Shown here: positions 57,260 through 64,000 of the stretch, one piece after another
Position numbering within the stretch: position 1 is the first letter of the stretch
Layout of the letters: each line of letters begins with the position of its first letter
NCBI RefSeq assembly: GCF_023893635.1
Contig: NZ_JAMWYK010000002.1
Span: forward strand, 248,001 to 312,000
Length of the DNA: 64,000 nt
Source: Fructobacillus apis
Lineage (GTDB): Bacteria; Bacillota; Bacilli; Lactobacillales; Lactobacillaceae
Direction of reading: 5' to 3'
Program-made: the position numbers and the translations under genes
Notes under the pieces: model-generated
Seen by the model: the letters and a program-made list of their open reading frames with translations, nothing else
The model's database searches: none
What the model was told of the DNA's origin: nothing

Positions 57260-57288
57260 TTGACATACTTCTTTACAGTCTTTAAAAT
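57260..57288 (+). promoter_or_regulatory. Promoter of the FAD-binding protein gene
   Basis: TTGACA (57260-57265), 17-base spacer, TAAAAT (57283-57288), about 105 bases before the ATG. Confidence 0.7.
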
Positions 57289-57400
57289 ATAACTGTATTA
57301 TTTCACGAATAACTGCCACAGTCGACAAAGGTCTTTGACTTTTCATGTAACCATGACAGATTTTCGATTTACTTAAATCTATTTTCAGATTGGAGTCATT

Positions 57401-59254
57401 ATGAAAATTGCTCTTATTGGAGCAGGACCCAGGAACCTCGCCATTCTAGGGCGTCTACTTTTCTTAGTTGATACAACAAAACAGGTAGACATTGACATGT
57501 ATGACCCTAGCCCTATTGGCGGACGCGTGTGGAACCCTTATTTAAAAAACAACCACACCTTCCTGATGAACACCGCCCCCAATCAGGTTACACTGTTTGA
57601 TGATTTTGAAATTCAGGATCACGAAGTCGAAACGGAGCGTCCTAACCTGCTCTCTTGGGCACAAACGAAGGCATTTGACTACTTAAAGGATCACCCCGAA
57701 TTCCCTTCCATCTATCAGGACGAAGTTCTGTCGTTGGTCTCTGCAAACGAATTCTCCTCTAGAGGTCTTTTTGGGGTATATGCCGCTTGGTACTTCGAAC
57801 TGTTGCAGTCCATTTCGTCACCTAACATCTCGGTTAATTTCCACCAACAAATGGTGACTGAAATGAATCGCGGAAAGCATAATTTCCTTCTGACAACAGA
57901 TGATGGAGAAGAACATCGCTACGACCGAGTGGTTTTGGCCCCCGGTCACATCGACAATGAACCAAATGATAAGCAACAAGACCTATTGGCCTTTGCTAAT
58001 TCGAAGCAATTACAGTACTTCCCTGCTTCTCATCCAGCCGAGAATGATTTTGATGCCATTAATGCAGATGATCAAGTCCTCATTGAAGGGCTCGGCCTTT
58101 CATTCTTCGATGTCCTTCTTTCTTTGACGGCAAGTAAGGGTGGGGCCTTCATCACGGAAAACGACGGTTCTTTAACATACCGTCCCTCTGGAAAAGAGCC
58201 TCGTATCGTCGCCGGTTCCTTTAATGGCCTACCACCACGCGCTAAGGGCGTTAACCAAAAGGAAGCCTCGCAGCTTTATCAACCACGTTTCTTTACCCTT
58301 GATAAGTTAAAGGAAAAAGCCAGCTTCAACAAGGGGCACCTTCCCTTTGACGTCTTTATGGACACGCTGAAGAAGGAACTGACCTATAAGTCACTCTACA
58401 ACCAAATCCTTCAAGCAGACTTCCCAATTGGCGACCTTCGTTCAAAGCTAGCAACTTTCATTGAGAATCCGGATAACTGGCCACTCATCAATGAAAAGTT
58501 TGATTTAAACTTCGATGTCGATATTGATTGGGATTCAAAGGTATTTCCTGCTCTTCGTCAGACTGAAGCATCCACGTACAAGGATTTCCTAATCCAGCAC
58601 ATCAAATCCGATATCAAATCGGCCGAATTAGGAAATGATTGGTCCCCACTGACCGGTGCTTATGACATTCTTCGTGATTTACGGGATATCGTCCGAACCC
58701 TTTATAACGAAGGCTACTTCACGGATGACGATTATCAAAAGATGCTTTCAGATTTCAAACACTTTGATAACCAACTTTCTGCTGGTCCACCATTAATCCG
58801 TATGCGCCAGTTATTGGCCTTGCTCGAGGCTGGTGTCATCCAGATTGCTGGCCCTGGTTTCAAAACCGGACACGATGATAATGCCTTTGTCGCCACCGAC
58901 TCACTCGGCCAACGCTTTAAAGGTTCCGTATTGATTGAAGCCCGGTTATCGACGATTGATTTCCGAATTGCTAAATCACCTTTGATTAAGTCATTGATTT
59001 CTAACAATCTGATTAGTTCAAATGATCGAGTACAAAAGGATGACGGCAGCTCCCTTCTTGGGCACACCATCAAGGTTGATCTGAATAGCTTAACCGTACT
59101 AGACAATGACGACGAGCCAGTTAACGGCTTCTTCGTTTCAGGTATCCCGCTTGAGGGTTCCCGCTGGTTCAATACCGTTATTCCACGTCCTTACGTGCAC
59201 ACACTGCTCTTTCAAGAATCAAAGATGTTGGTAAGTGCTCTATTGTCCGATTAA
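57401..59254 (+). CDS. FAD/NAD(P)-binding protein
   Basis: A 617-residue FAD-binding protein of the NAD_binding_9 type. The dinucleotide motif GAGPRNLAILGRLLF is at 7-21, and a second glycine-rich segment (IEGLGLSFFDVLLSLTA) is near 228-244. Homologues are large orphan oxidoreductase-like proteins of lactic acid bacteria with no assigned substrate. It stands alone with its own promoter and terminator. Function unknown. Confidence 0.75.
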   Translation: MKIALIGAGPRNLAILGRLLFLVDTTKQVDIDMYDPSPIGGRVWNPYLKNNHTFLMNTAPNQVTLFDDFEIQDHEVETERPNLLSWAQTKAFDYLKDHPEFPSIYQDEVLSLVSANEFSSRGLFGVYAAWYFELLQSISSPNISVNFHQQMVTEMNRGKHNFLLTTDDGEEHRYDRVVLAPGHIDNEPNDKQQDLLAFANSKQLQYFPASHPAENDFDAINADDQVLIEGLGLSFFDVLLSLTASKGGAFITENDGSLTYRPSGKEPRIVAGSFNGLPPRAKGVNQKEASQLYQPRFFTLDKLKEKASFNKGHLPFDVFMDTLKKELTYKSLYNQILQADFPIGDLRSKLATFIENPDNWPLINEKFDLNFDVDIDWDSKVFPALRQTEASTYKDFLIQHIKSDIKSAELGNDWSPLTGAYDILRDLRDIVRTLYNEGYFTDDDYQKMLSDFKHFDNQLSAGPPLIRMRQLLALLEAGVIQIAGPGFKTGHDDNAFVATDSLGQRFKGSVLIEARLSTIDFRIAKSPLIKSLISNNLISSNDRVQKDDGSSLLGHTIKVDLNSLTVLDNDDEPVNGFFVSGIPLEGSRWFNTVIPRPYVHTLLFQESKMLVSALLSD

Positions 59255-59264
59255 ATTGATAAAT

Positions 59265-59295
59265 AAAAAAGCGCTGATATTTCAGCGCTTTTTAT
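59265..59295. terminator. Bidirectional terminator between the FAD protein and esterase genes
   Basis: AAAAAGCGCTGA-TAT-TTCAGCGCTTTTT. Confidence 0.9.
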
Positions 59296-59301
59296 TTACC
59301 T

Positions 59302-60192
59302 TTAATTACGTAAGAAGCCTAACTTCTCTTTTTTAATTTCTTCCGTATCAAAATCCTTGATACCATGATGCCCACCCTCGATCCAGTGCGTCATCGCTTT
59401 CTTACCTGTCATCTTTTCATATCGTTGTACCATTTCAACACTCTGTTCAAATGGTACAACTTGATCAGCAGTACCGGCCATCGCAAAGAGCTCCGGCATC
59501 TTTTCTGTAAAATAATTTGCCGGATTGCCCTGGGCAATTTGAATTGGTGCTTCACTCACCTTTAATCCACCTACCGCTAATCCTTCGAACGATTTCGGTG
59601 AACCTGACTCAGCGTACTTTGGCTCAACCCCTGCTTTATTAAATTGCTTTTCAAATTGATCGAATTCGTAGGGACCATAAGAAGCAATCACTTTTTGAAT
59701 CACCGGCATTTCCTCTAGATCATCCTTTAATCCTTTTTCATACCCTAATTTCACACCTGCTGTCGCGCTTGCAACTGTTAGCAAAGCCAACTGTGCACCC
59801 GATGACTCTCCTGATAGATAAAAACGGTCAACATCCAATCCGAACTCTTCTGCCCTTTCTTTCAACTGAATGAGCACCGCTCTGACTTCAGCAACCTGTT
59901 TTGGGAAGGCGTAGTTCGCATCTGAAATCAAGGCATAGTTCATTGACGCAACGGCAAAACCTTCTTCGACCAACTTCATGTTTGGTCTTAGCTTATTCGT
60001 TGACTTTGACCCACGGACTAAACCGCCACCTTGCAAATCGAGAATCAAGGCATGCCTTTCTACTCCCTTTGGAAGATACAAATCAAACATTTGCCACTTT
60101 TCTGGACCATACGTTTGATTTTTTATTGATTTTGAAACCGCCTCAGACACGAAAACATCGTCAAAGGTGATATCCAGATCCTTAAATAGCAT
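59302..60192 (-). CDS. Alpha/beta hydrolase (esterase family)
   Basis: A 296-residue cytoplasmic hydrolase. The nucleophile S130 lies in GESSG, with an acidic residue in AGTADQVVPFE and histidine in EGGHHGIKDF completing the triad. The oxyanion motif reads LQGGGL in place of HGGG. Acts probably on ester substrates; specificity unknown. SD AGGAGGAGG overlaps the parS region upstream. Confidence 0.82.
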   Translation of the reverse strand: MLFKDLDITFDDVFVSEAVSKSIKNQTYGPEKWQMFDLYLPKGVERHALILDLQGGGLVRGSKSTNKLRPNMKLVEEGFAVASMNYALISDANYAFPKQVAEVRAVLIQLKERAEEFGLDVDRFYLSGESSGAQLALLTVASATAGVKLGYEKGLKDDLEEMPVIQKVIASYGPYEFDQFEKQFNKAGVEPKYAESGSPKSFEGLAVGGLKVSEAPIQIAQGNPANYFTEKMPELFAMAGTADQVVPFEQSVEMVQRYEKMTGKKAMTHWIEGGHHGIKDFDTEEIKKEKLGFLRN

Positions 60193-60206
60193 TCCTCCTC
60201 CTCATA

Positions 60207-60222
60207 TGTTTCACGTGAAACA
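60207..60222. other. parS site 1 (ParB binding)
   Basis: The perfect 16-bp palindrome TGTTTCACGTGAAACA equals the Firmicute parS consensus. It lies 3.5 kb from the origin. Confidence 0.93.
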
Positions 60223-60234
60223 ATTTCCGGAAGA

Positions 60235-60250
60235 TGTTTCACGTGAAACA
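60235..60250. other. parS site 2 (ParB binding)
   Basis: A second perfect TGTTTCACGTGAAACA, 28 bases from the first. Two full matches in one leader make chance very unlikely. Confidence 0.93.
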
Positions 60251-60253
60251 TTC

Positions 60254-60286
60254 CTAAAGAAAAAGCCAAGAGTTCCTCCTGGCTTT
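60254..60286 (-). terminator. Terminator of the 56-aa membrane gene
   Basis: AAAGCCAGGAGG-AACT-CTTGGCTTTTTC on the minus strand. Confidence 0.7.
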
Positions 60287-60314
60287 AGTAGTCGTTAAGC
60301 TTCTTTAACGTTTC

Positions 60315-60485
60315 TTAATCTTTACCGTTCTTCCGGTTGTCCCACAAGTACACAACCAACAACATAAAGCTAGCCAATTCAGCAGTTAAGATAGCTGTTT
60401 CCATCGCTCGGAACACCCATGACACAACTGAAATGAACAGCAAGACCAAAGCAGCAATCGCTGTATAAACCGTTGTTACTTTCAT
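60315..60485 (-). CDS. Small membrane protein (56 aa)
   Basis: A 56-residue protein starting MKVTTVYTAIAALVLLFISV with two hydrophobic helices (about 5-25 and 29-48) and a hydrophilic DNRKNGKD tail. GGGGGA lies upstream of the ATG and a terminator follows. It lies 27 bases after mscL and is likely co-transcribed. Unknown function. Confidence 0.65.
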   Translation of the reverse strand: MKVTTVYTAIAALVLLFISVVSWVFRAMETAILTAELASFMLLVVYLWDNRKNGKD

Positions 60486-60512
60486 TGTGACTCCCCCTTT
60501 ACGTCTTTCAGA

Positions 60513-61013
60513 CTAATCCTTTTTCTTCAAAAGTTCAATCATTTCCTTCTGCAAGGCGATGTTTTGACGAATTAACTCATTGTTTTCCTTCTGAAGCGCC
60601 TGCTCGTTTAATGAGTCTTGGTGTGGCTCATCATAGCCCCACTTTTCTTCTTCCGTACCAATCAACCAGTTGTTGATGAATTGGATGAAGTAAAAGACGG
60701 CCAACGAAATGGCAAGCAACGTTAAGGCTGAAGCGATAAAAGTCGATAACGACTCGGTCGTCTTCTCCATCGTAAAGACGTGATCACTTCTAATGAGCCA
60801 AAACCACAACGCCTTGAAGAAGTTAAAGGTGAATGATACAAGGTCCTTGACCGTTGATCCAAACGCATTACCGACAACCACTGAAATAACGAATGTCAGC
60901 AGGTTTGGTGCAAAAATAAAGCGCCGAAAAGCAAGCATTCCAGCTGATGATTTTTGAACGAATTGTTCGCGTTGTTGTCTTAAGTCCTCTTTTGTCTTTG
61001 TCTTAAATAACAT
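60513..61013 (-). CDS. Large-conductance mechanosensitive channel, MscL family
   Basis: A 166-residue protein with FIFAPNLLTFVISVVVGNAFGSTVKDL (MscL helix 1 pattern of small residues and acidic gate), a second helix near 95-120 and a long C-terminal coiled coil (ENNELIRQNIALQKEMIELLKK). It opens under hypo-osmotic stress. The glycine pattern of helix 1 is partly altered from E. coli. Start at 61011-61013 follows GGAGGG. Confidence 0.78.
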   Translation of the reverse strand: MLFKTKTKEDLRQQREQFVQKSSAGMLAFRRFIFAPNLLTFVISVVVGNAFGSTVKDLVSFTFNFFKALWFWLIRSDHVFTMEKTTESLSTFIASALTLLAISLAVFYFIQFINNWLIGTEEEKWGYDEPHQDSLNEQALQKENNELIRQNIALQKEMIELLKKKD

Positions 61014-61111
61014 AAGCCCTCCGGGGATTTTACTAGATTTCATTCTTTTCTATTATACGTCAGATTGTAACAAGAAAAAAGGAAGAAAGCCCGCTATATC
61101 AACAAAAGGGT

Positions 61112-61140
61112 ACAAAAAAAGGACAGCTGCCTGTCCTTTT
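61112..61140. terminator. Terminator of corA
   Basis: AAAAAAAGGACAG-CTGC-CTGTCCTTTTTT, symmetric and usable both ways. Confidence 0.9.
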
Positions 61141-62064
61141 TTATTTCTTCAAGAAACCATATCGGTGGAACAAGTATGTTGCGCCGGTCATCATGGCTAT
61201 CATGATAATAATCGTGACCCACCATCCTGACTGATGTGAGGCAAACGGCAAGAAGTCAACGTTTTCGCCATAGAAACCAGAAACGATGGTTGGAATCGTG
61301 AAGACGATTGAATAAACCGTCAACACCTTCATCGTCCAGTTCAAGTCACGGTTACCAAGGGTGTCCGTGGCTTTGGTTACGGCATTGATCACTTCCATCG
61401 CCAAACCGGACATGTCACGTGCTTGTTCAACTTCGACACGAACCTCGTCTAAGAGATCCAAATCTTCGACTGAAACGTGTGCCTGGTAGGAACGCCGAAT
61501 TTGTTCCAACATAATGAGGTTATTTGCCAAAGAGTTTTGCAAATAAATCATTTGAATCTGCAAGTGAAGCAAATCGTTGGTTTGCTTCGTTAACTGCTTT
61601 TGGTTTCCAAACTGTGCTTGAATGGCGCGACGTTGACGATTGATTTCAGTGATTTCCTCACCGTACATCGTCATCAACGGATAGATTCCTGTAAAGAGGA
61701 ATTCGAAAACAGACAACTTGTCGTCTTCATCCCGTTTGGTGTCGTGTCGCCCAGCCAGAATTTCCTTTTTCACATAATCTGTTGGTCGGTGTGAAAAGGT
61801 ATATATATCACCATGAACCAAGACGATTCCAATCGGACGGGTCAAAACAGGTTCTGGCTCAGCAGAAATAACATCTAAGATGATTAGTGCTTCATCAGCA
61901 TCCGGATCAAATTCCATACGAACCGATTCGTTGCGATCGTTTGCATAACCTAACATCTGCTCGGTTAAACCATGTTCGCCCAATAGACTTTCATGGTCTT
62001 GTTCCGACATGTTGGTTACGTGGAACCAACGAAAGTTGGGTGTTTGTTTTAACATTTCAATCAT
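61141..62064 (-). CDS. CorA family divalent cation transporter, GEN variant
   Basis: A 307-residue CorA-type protein. The N-terminal cytoplasmic domain (about 1-245) precedes two C-terminal helices (about 247-265 and 282-300). The pore signature between them, normally YGMN, reads YGEN at residues 265-268. CorA imports Mg2+ or Co2+; the replaced methionine could alter selectivity. A terminator follows; the leader carries GGTGG. Confidence 0.82.
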   Translation of the reverse strand: MIEMLKQTPNFRWFHVTNMSEQDHESLLGEHGLTEQMLGYANDRNESVRMEFDPDADEALIILDVISAEPEPVLTRPIGIVLVHGDIYTFSHRPTDYVKKEILAGRHDTKRDEDDKLSVFEFLFTGIYPLMTMYGEEITEINRQRRAIQAQFGNQKQLTKQTNDLLHLQIQMIYLQNSLANNLIMLEQIRRSYQAHVSVEDLDLLDEVRVEVEQARDMSGLAMEVINAVTKATDTLGNRDLNWTMKVLTVYSIVFTIPTIVSGFYGENVDFLPFASHQSGWWVTIIIMIAMMTGATYLFHRYGFLKK

Positions 62065-62105
62065 GGTGAACCACCTTTTTTGAAAACATCAAGGACAAAG
62101 AACCC

Positions 62106-62951
62106 TTAGCGCTTTTTCTTCTTTGAACGAGTAGCTTTCCGAACCTTACGAGCCTTTGCCTTTTCAAGTTCACGTGCGGCCTTACGTTCCGCTTGCATCT
62201 TGAATGGGTTTTGCAAGAAGAAAGTTTGAATCATCTGGAAGAGGTTTGCCACTACCCAATACAAAGAAACGGCAGAAGGCAAAGCCAAAGAGGTAAAGAA
62301 GATAATGAATGGAAATACGAAAGGCAAAATCTTCGTAAACCCATTCTGCTGTGGGTTGGCCATCGTTGACAAGAATGAAGACCCAAACGTAAAGAGGGCT
62401 GCCAACACAGGCAAAATAATGTACGAATCAGACTGACCCAAGTTCAACCAAAGGAAAGAACCTGAACGCAGAACTGGTGAGTTTTGGATCCCTTGGTACA
62501 AGGCAATCAACACGGGCATCTGAACCAAAAGCGGCAACATGGAAGCAAACGGTGAAACGCCGTGTTCCTTGTACAGTGCTTGTTGTTCTTGTGCAAGCAG
62601 CGTTCTTGTTTCCGTATCCTTAGCAGAGTACTTTTCTTGCAAGGCCTTGATTTCATCTTGCATACCCTGCATCTTCTTCATGGAATCCATTTGGTAGACC
62701 ATCAAAGGCAACACAAGGAATCGAACGAAAATGGTAAAGATCACGATACCCAATCCATAAGATGAACTAAACCATGAAGCAACACCTAAGATTGAACGGA
62801 TAAAGAAGGCAACAAAAGTTCCCCAGATTCCAGATCCAGCAACCGGTGCTTGATAAGAATGGTTAGCTGCAATAATTCCAACGAGGGCCAATGCCGCCAA
62901 AGTAAGCGGGAACCAACCGATTGTTTGATACCATTTTTTGAGTCGAGCCAT
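62106..62951 (-). CDS. yidC: Membrane protein insertase YidC
   Basis: A 281-residue YidC/OxaA insertase with five hydrophobic segments and a basic tail (KARKVRKATRSKKKKR). The first hydrophobic segment lacks the lipobox cysteine normally found in Gram-positive YidC1, so the protein is not predicted to be a lipoprotein. The core YGLGIVIFTIFVRFLVLPL and NPFKMQ segments match the family. One base after rnpA, typical of the origin region order rpmH-rnpA-yidC. Confidence 0.93.
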   Translation of the reverse strand: MARLKKWYQTIGWFPLTLAALALVGIIAANHSYQAPVAGSGIWGTFVAFFIRSILGVASWFSSSYGLGIVIFTIFVRFLVLPLMVYQMDSMKKMQGMQDEIKALQEKYSAKDTETRTLLAQEQQALYKEHGVSPFASMLPLLVQMPVLIALYQGIQNSPVLRSGSFLWLNLGQSDSYIILPVLAALFTFGSSFLSTMANPQQNGFTKILPFVFPFIIFFTSLALPSAVSLYWVVANLFQMIQTFFLQNPFKMQAERKAARELEKAKARKVRKATRSKKKKR

Positions 62952-62952
62952 T

Positions 62953-63297
62953 TTAATCTTCCTTTAGTAGTTTTGCTAAGTGGAGAACGTGGATGAGCTG
63001 CTTTTTGATAAAAGCCTGCGATGCACCCGCGACATTTGGTCGTGCTATTACTAGTATATCCGTCTTTTGATCGAGTTGCGGCTTTAATTCTAGAATTGAC
63101 TGCCGAATTCTTCTTTTGACGTGTACACGGTCGTGCGCCTTTCCGACTTTTTTACCAACGGAAAGTCCCAGACGAAAGTGCTTTTGATTTTTCTTTTCTA
63201 AACGGTAAACCACAAAGTACTTATTAGCCACCGATTGGTGGTGGTCAAAGACCTTTTGAAACTCTTCTGGTTTTTTAATCCGAAATGACTTACGCAT
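62953..63297 (-). CDS. rnpA: Ribonuclease P protein component
   Basis: A 114-residue basic protein that assists RNase P RNA in tRNA 5' maturation. The signature [16 protein letters not shown] matches the RNR motif. Normal length. Followed at once by yidC and preceded by a terminator-like hairpin and a palindrome (GCAGGA-TAAT-TCCTGC, 63321-63336), so it is probably expressed below rpmH. Confidence 0.94.
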   Translation of the reverse strand: MRKSFRIKKPEEFQKVFDHHQSVANKYFVVYRLEKKNQKHFRLGLSVGKKVGKAHDRVHVKRRIRQSILELKPQLDQKTDILVIARPNVAGASQAFIKKQLIHVLHLAKLLKED

Positions 63298-63349
63298 AGC
63301 TATACCGAACCTTTATGTACGCAGGATAATTCCTGCATGAAATTTTATG

Positions 63350-63379
63350 AAAATAAAAAGGCCACTGCAAGCAGCGACC
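63350..63379 (-). terminator. Partial terminator between rpmH and rnpA
   Basis: GGTCGCTG-CTTG-CAGTGGCC followed by TTTTTATTTTC on the minus strand. Confidence 0.75.
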
Positions 63380-63382
63380 TGT

Positions 63383-63517
63383 TTAGGCAGATAATACCTT
63401 GCGGCCCTTCGCGCGGCGGCGAGCCAAAACCTTGCGACCGTTGCTCGTTGACATACGCTTACGGAAACCGTGTACGCGTTCGCGGTGACGCTTCTTTGGT
63501 TGGAATGTACGTTTCAT
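63383..63517 (-). CDS. rpmH: 50S ribosomal protein L34
   Basis: The 44-residue basic protein starts [20 protein letters not shown] and ends [12 protein letters not shown], the universal L34 sequence. It is preceded by GGAGG. Together with rnpA and yidC it marks the origin-proximal end. Confidence 0.97.
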   Translation of the reverse strand: MKRTFQPKKRHRERVHGFRKRMSTSNGRKVLARRRAKGRKVLSA

Positions 63518-64000
63518 CAGGATTTACCTCCATTAATAATTTGTCTGCAAAATCTTTGCAATTCGAGATTAATCATACCACGGATACCCCGCTCTGGCAA
63601 GCAGTAGCAGGCAATAACTAAAAGTTTATTATATATAGGAAAAAAGATATCCACTTTTTTATCAAAAGCTAATCCAAAGGGGCGGTAAAAGTCACAAATG
63701 AAAATTCGTTATCCAGTCATTATCCAAAAGTTATCCACATTTCCACAGGCTGTGAGTTTAGAACTGGGGAAAACGTGGATTTCTTGTGTATAAGTTTCTA
63801 TATCAGCGTTTCTCTTGTGGATAAGGGTTGTGATAGATGAGAATGACGAAAATTTGTTCCCTTTTTGTTCCACAATCCTGATTTTTTTTACCAACTGCTG
63901 GGGCTTTTTTCAAAGTCTTATTCTTTTCTGGGGAAAACTATGCCCGAGACATTTTTTTTGCTATACTGATTTTGTATTTAAAAAACTTTCTTTCTTATAA
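63518..64000. other. Replication origin region upstream of dnaA
   Basis: No gene in 480 bases. DnaA boxes: TTATCCACA at 63731-63739, its complement at 63816-63824, and TTATACACA (complement) at 63785-63793, plus near matches (TTATCCAAA near 63719). AT-rich tracts (63615-63640 and 63940-63955) may be unwinding elements. A TATACT at 63962-63967 may be the dnaA -10. The position next to rpmH and the box cluster identify oriC; dnaA itself is not in the window. Confidence 0.85.
63572..63600 (-). promoter_or_regulatory. rpmH promoter
   Basis: TTGCCA (complement 63595-63600), 17-base spacer with TGG before TATGAT (complement 63572-63577), an extended -10. Confidence 0.75.

Overview
The window is a 64 kb stretch of a Lactobacillales chromosome, probably of the Leuconostoc/Weissella/Fructobacillus group. 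The evidence is a low-to-mid GC Firmicute gene set, Shine-Dalgarno AGGAGG starts, a T-box and an L10 leader, DUF4811 and TrpXYZ proteins, and an RpoC that has lost a normally conserved zinc site. The genus is an inference. The right edge is the replication origin: rpmH-rnpA-yidC, then an AT-rich region with DnaA boxes, with dnaA expected just beyond base 64000. Most genes lie on the minus strand and so are transcribed away from the origin, co-directionally with replication.

Layout. 1-5.1 kb: ribosomal and transcription genes (rplL, rplJ with L10 leader, rplA, rplK, nusG, secE, rpmG, a SigH-like sigma factor, rlmB, mrnC). 5.3-13.7 kb: a small membrane protein, rpoC, and rpoB with a structured leader. 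13.8-18.4 kb (+): a Bce-type two-component system and ABC transporter, probably for antimicrobial-peptide sensing and resistance. 18.4-23.1 kb: a lysine permease under a lysine riboswitch, trpS, a ketopantoate-reductase-like gene and tRNA-Glu. 23.2-31 kb: a LysM cell-wall protein and the eight-gene F1Fo ATPase operon. 31.2-42.3 kb: gpmA, a cold-shock gene, DUF4811 plus an MFS exporter, coaA-like kinase, helD, pgk, tRNA-Gln, tRNA-Tyr and pepO. 42.4-50.1 kb: a secreted protein, a second MFS exporter, a TrhA/hemolysin III plus alpha-carbonic anhydrase pair, degV, and an Rrf2/CrcB/nitroreductase/Rrf2 cluster. 50.2-53.2 kb (+): a tryptophan ABC transporter preceded by a 15-codon leader peptide with tandem Trp codons. 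53.2-64 kb: an ABC-2 exporter, tyrS with T-box, an FAD protein, an esterase with two parS sites in its leader, mscL, corA, yidC, rnpA, rpmH and the origin.

Regulation by RNA is a theme: L10 leader, rpoB leader, lysine riboswitch, tyrS T-box and the trp leader all sit in one window. The most unusual observations are the candidate ribosome-mediated tryptophan attenuator ahead of trpXYZ, the complete loss of the second zinc-binding cysteine set in RpoC, an Rrf2-linked fluoride-exporter operon with a near-palindromic operator, a CorA with GEN in place of GMN, and several promoter-terminator units that look like small RNAs. No insertion sequence, prophage or CRISPR array was seen.
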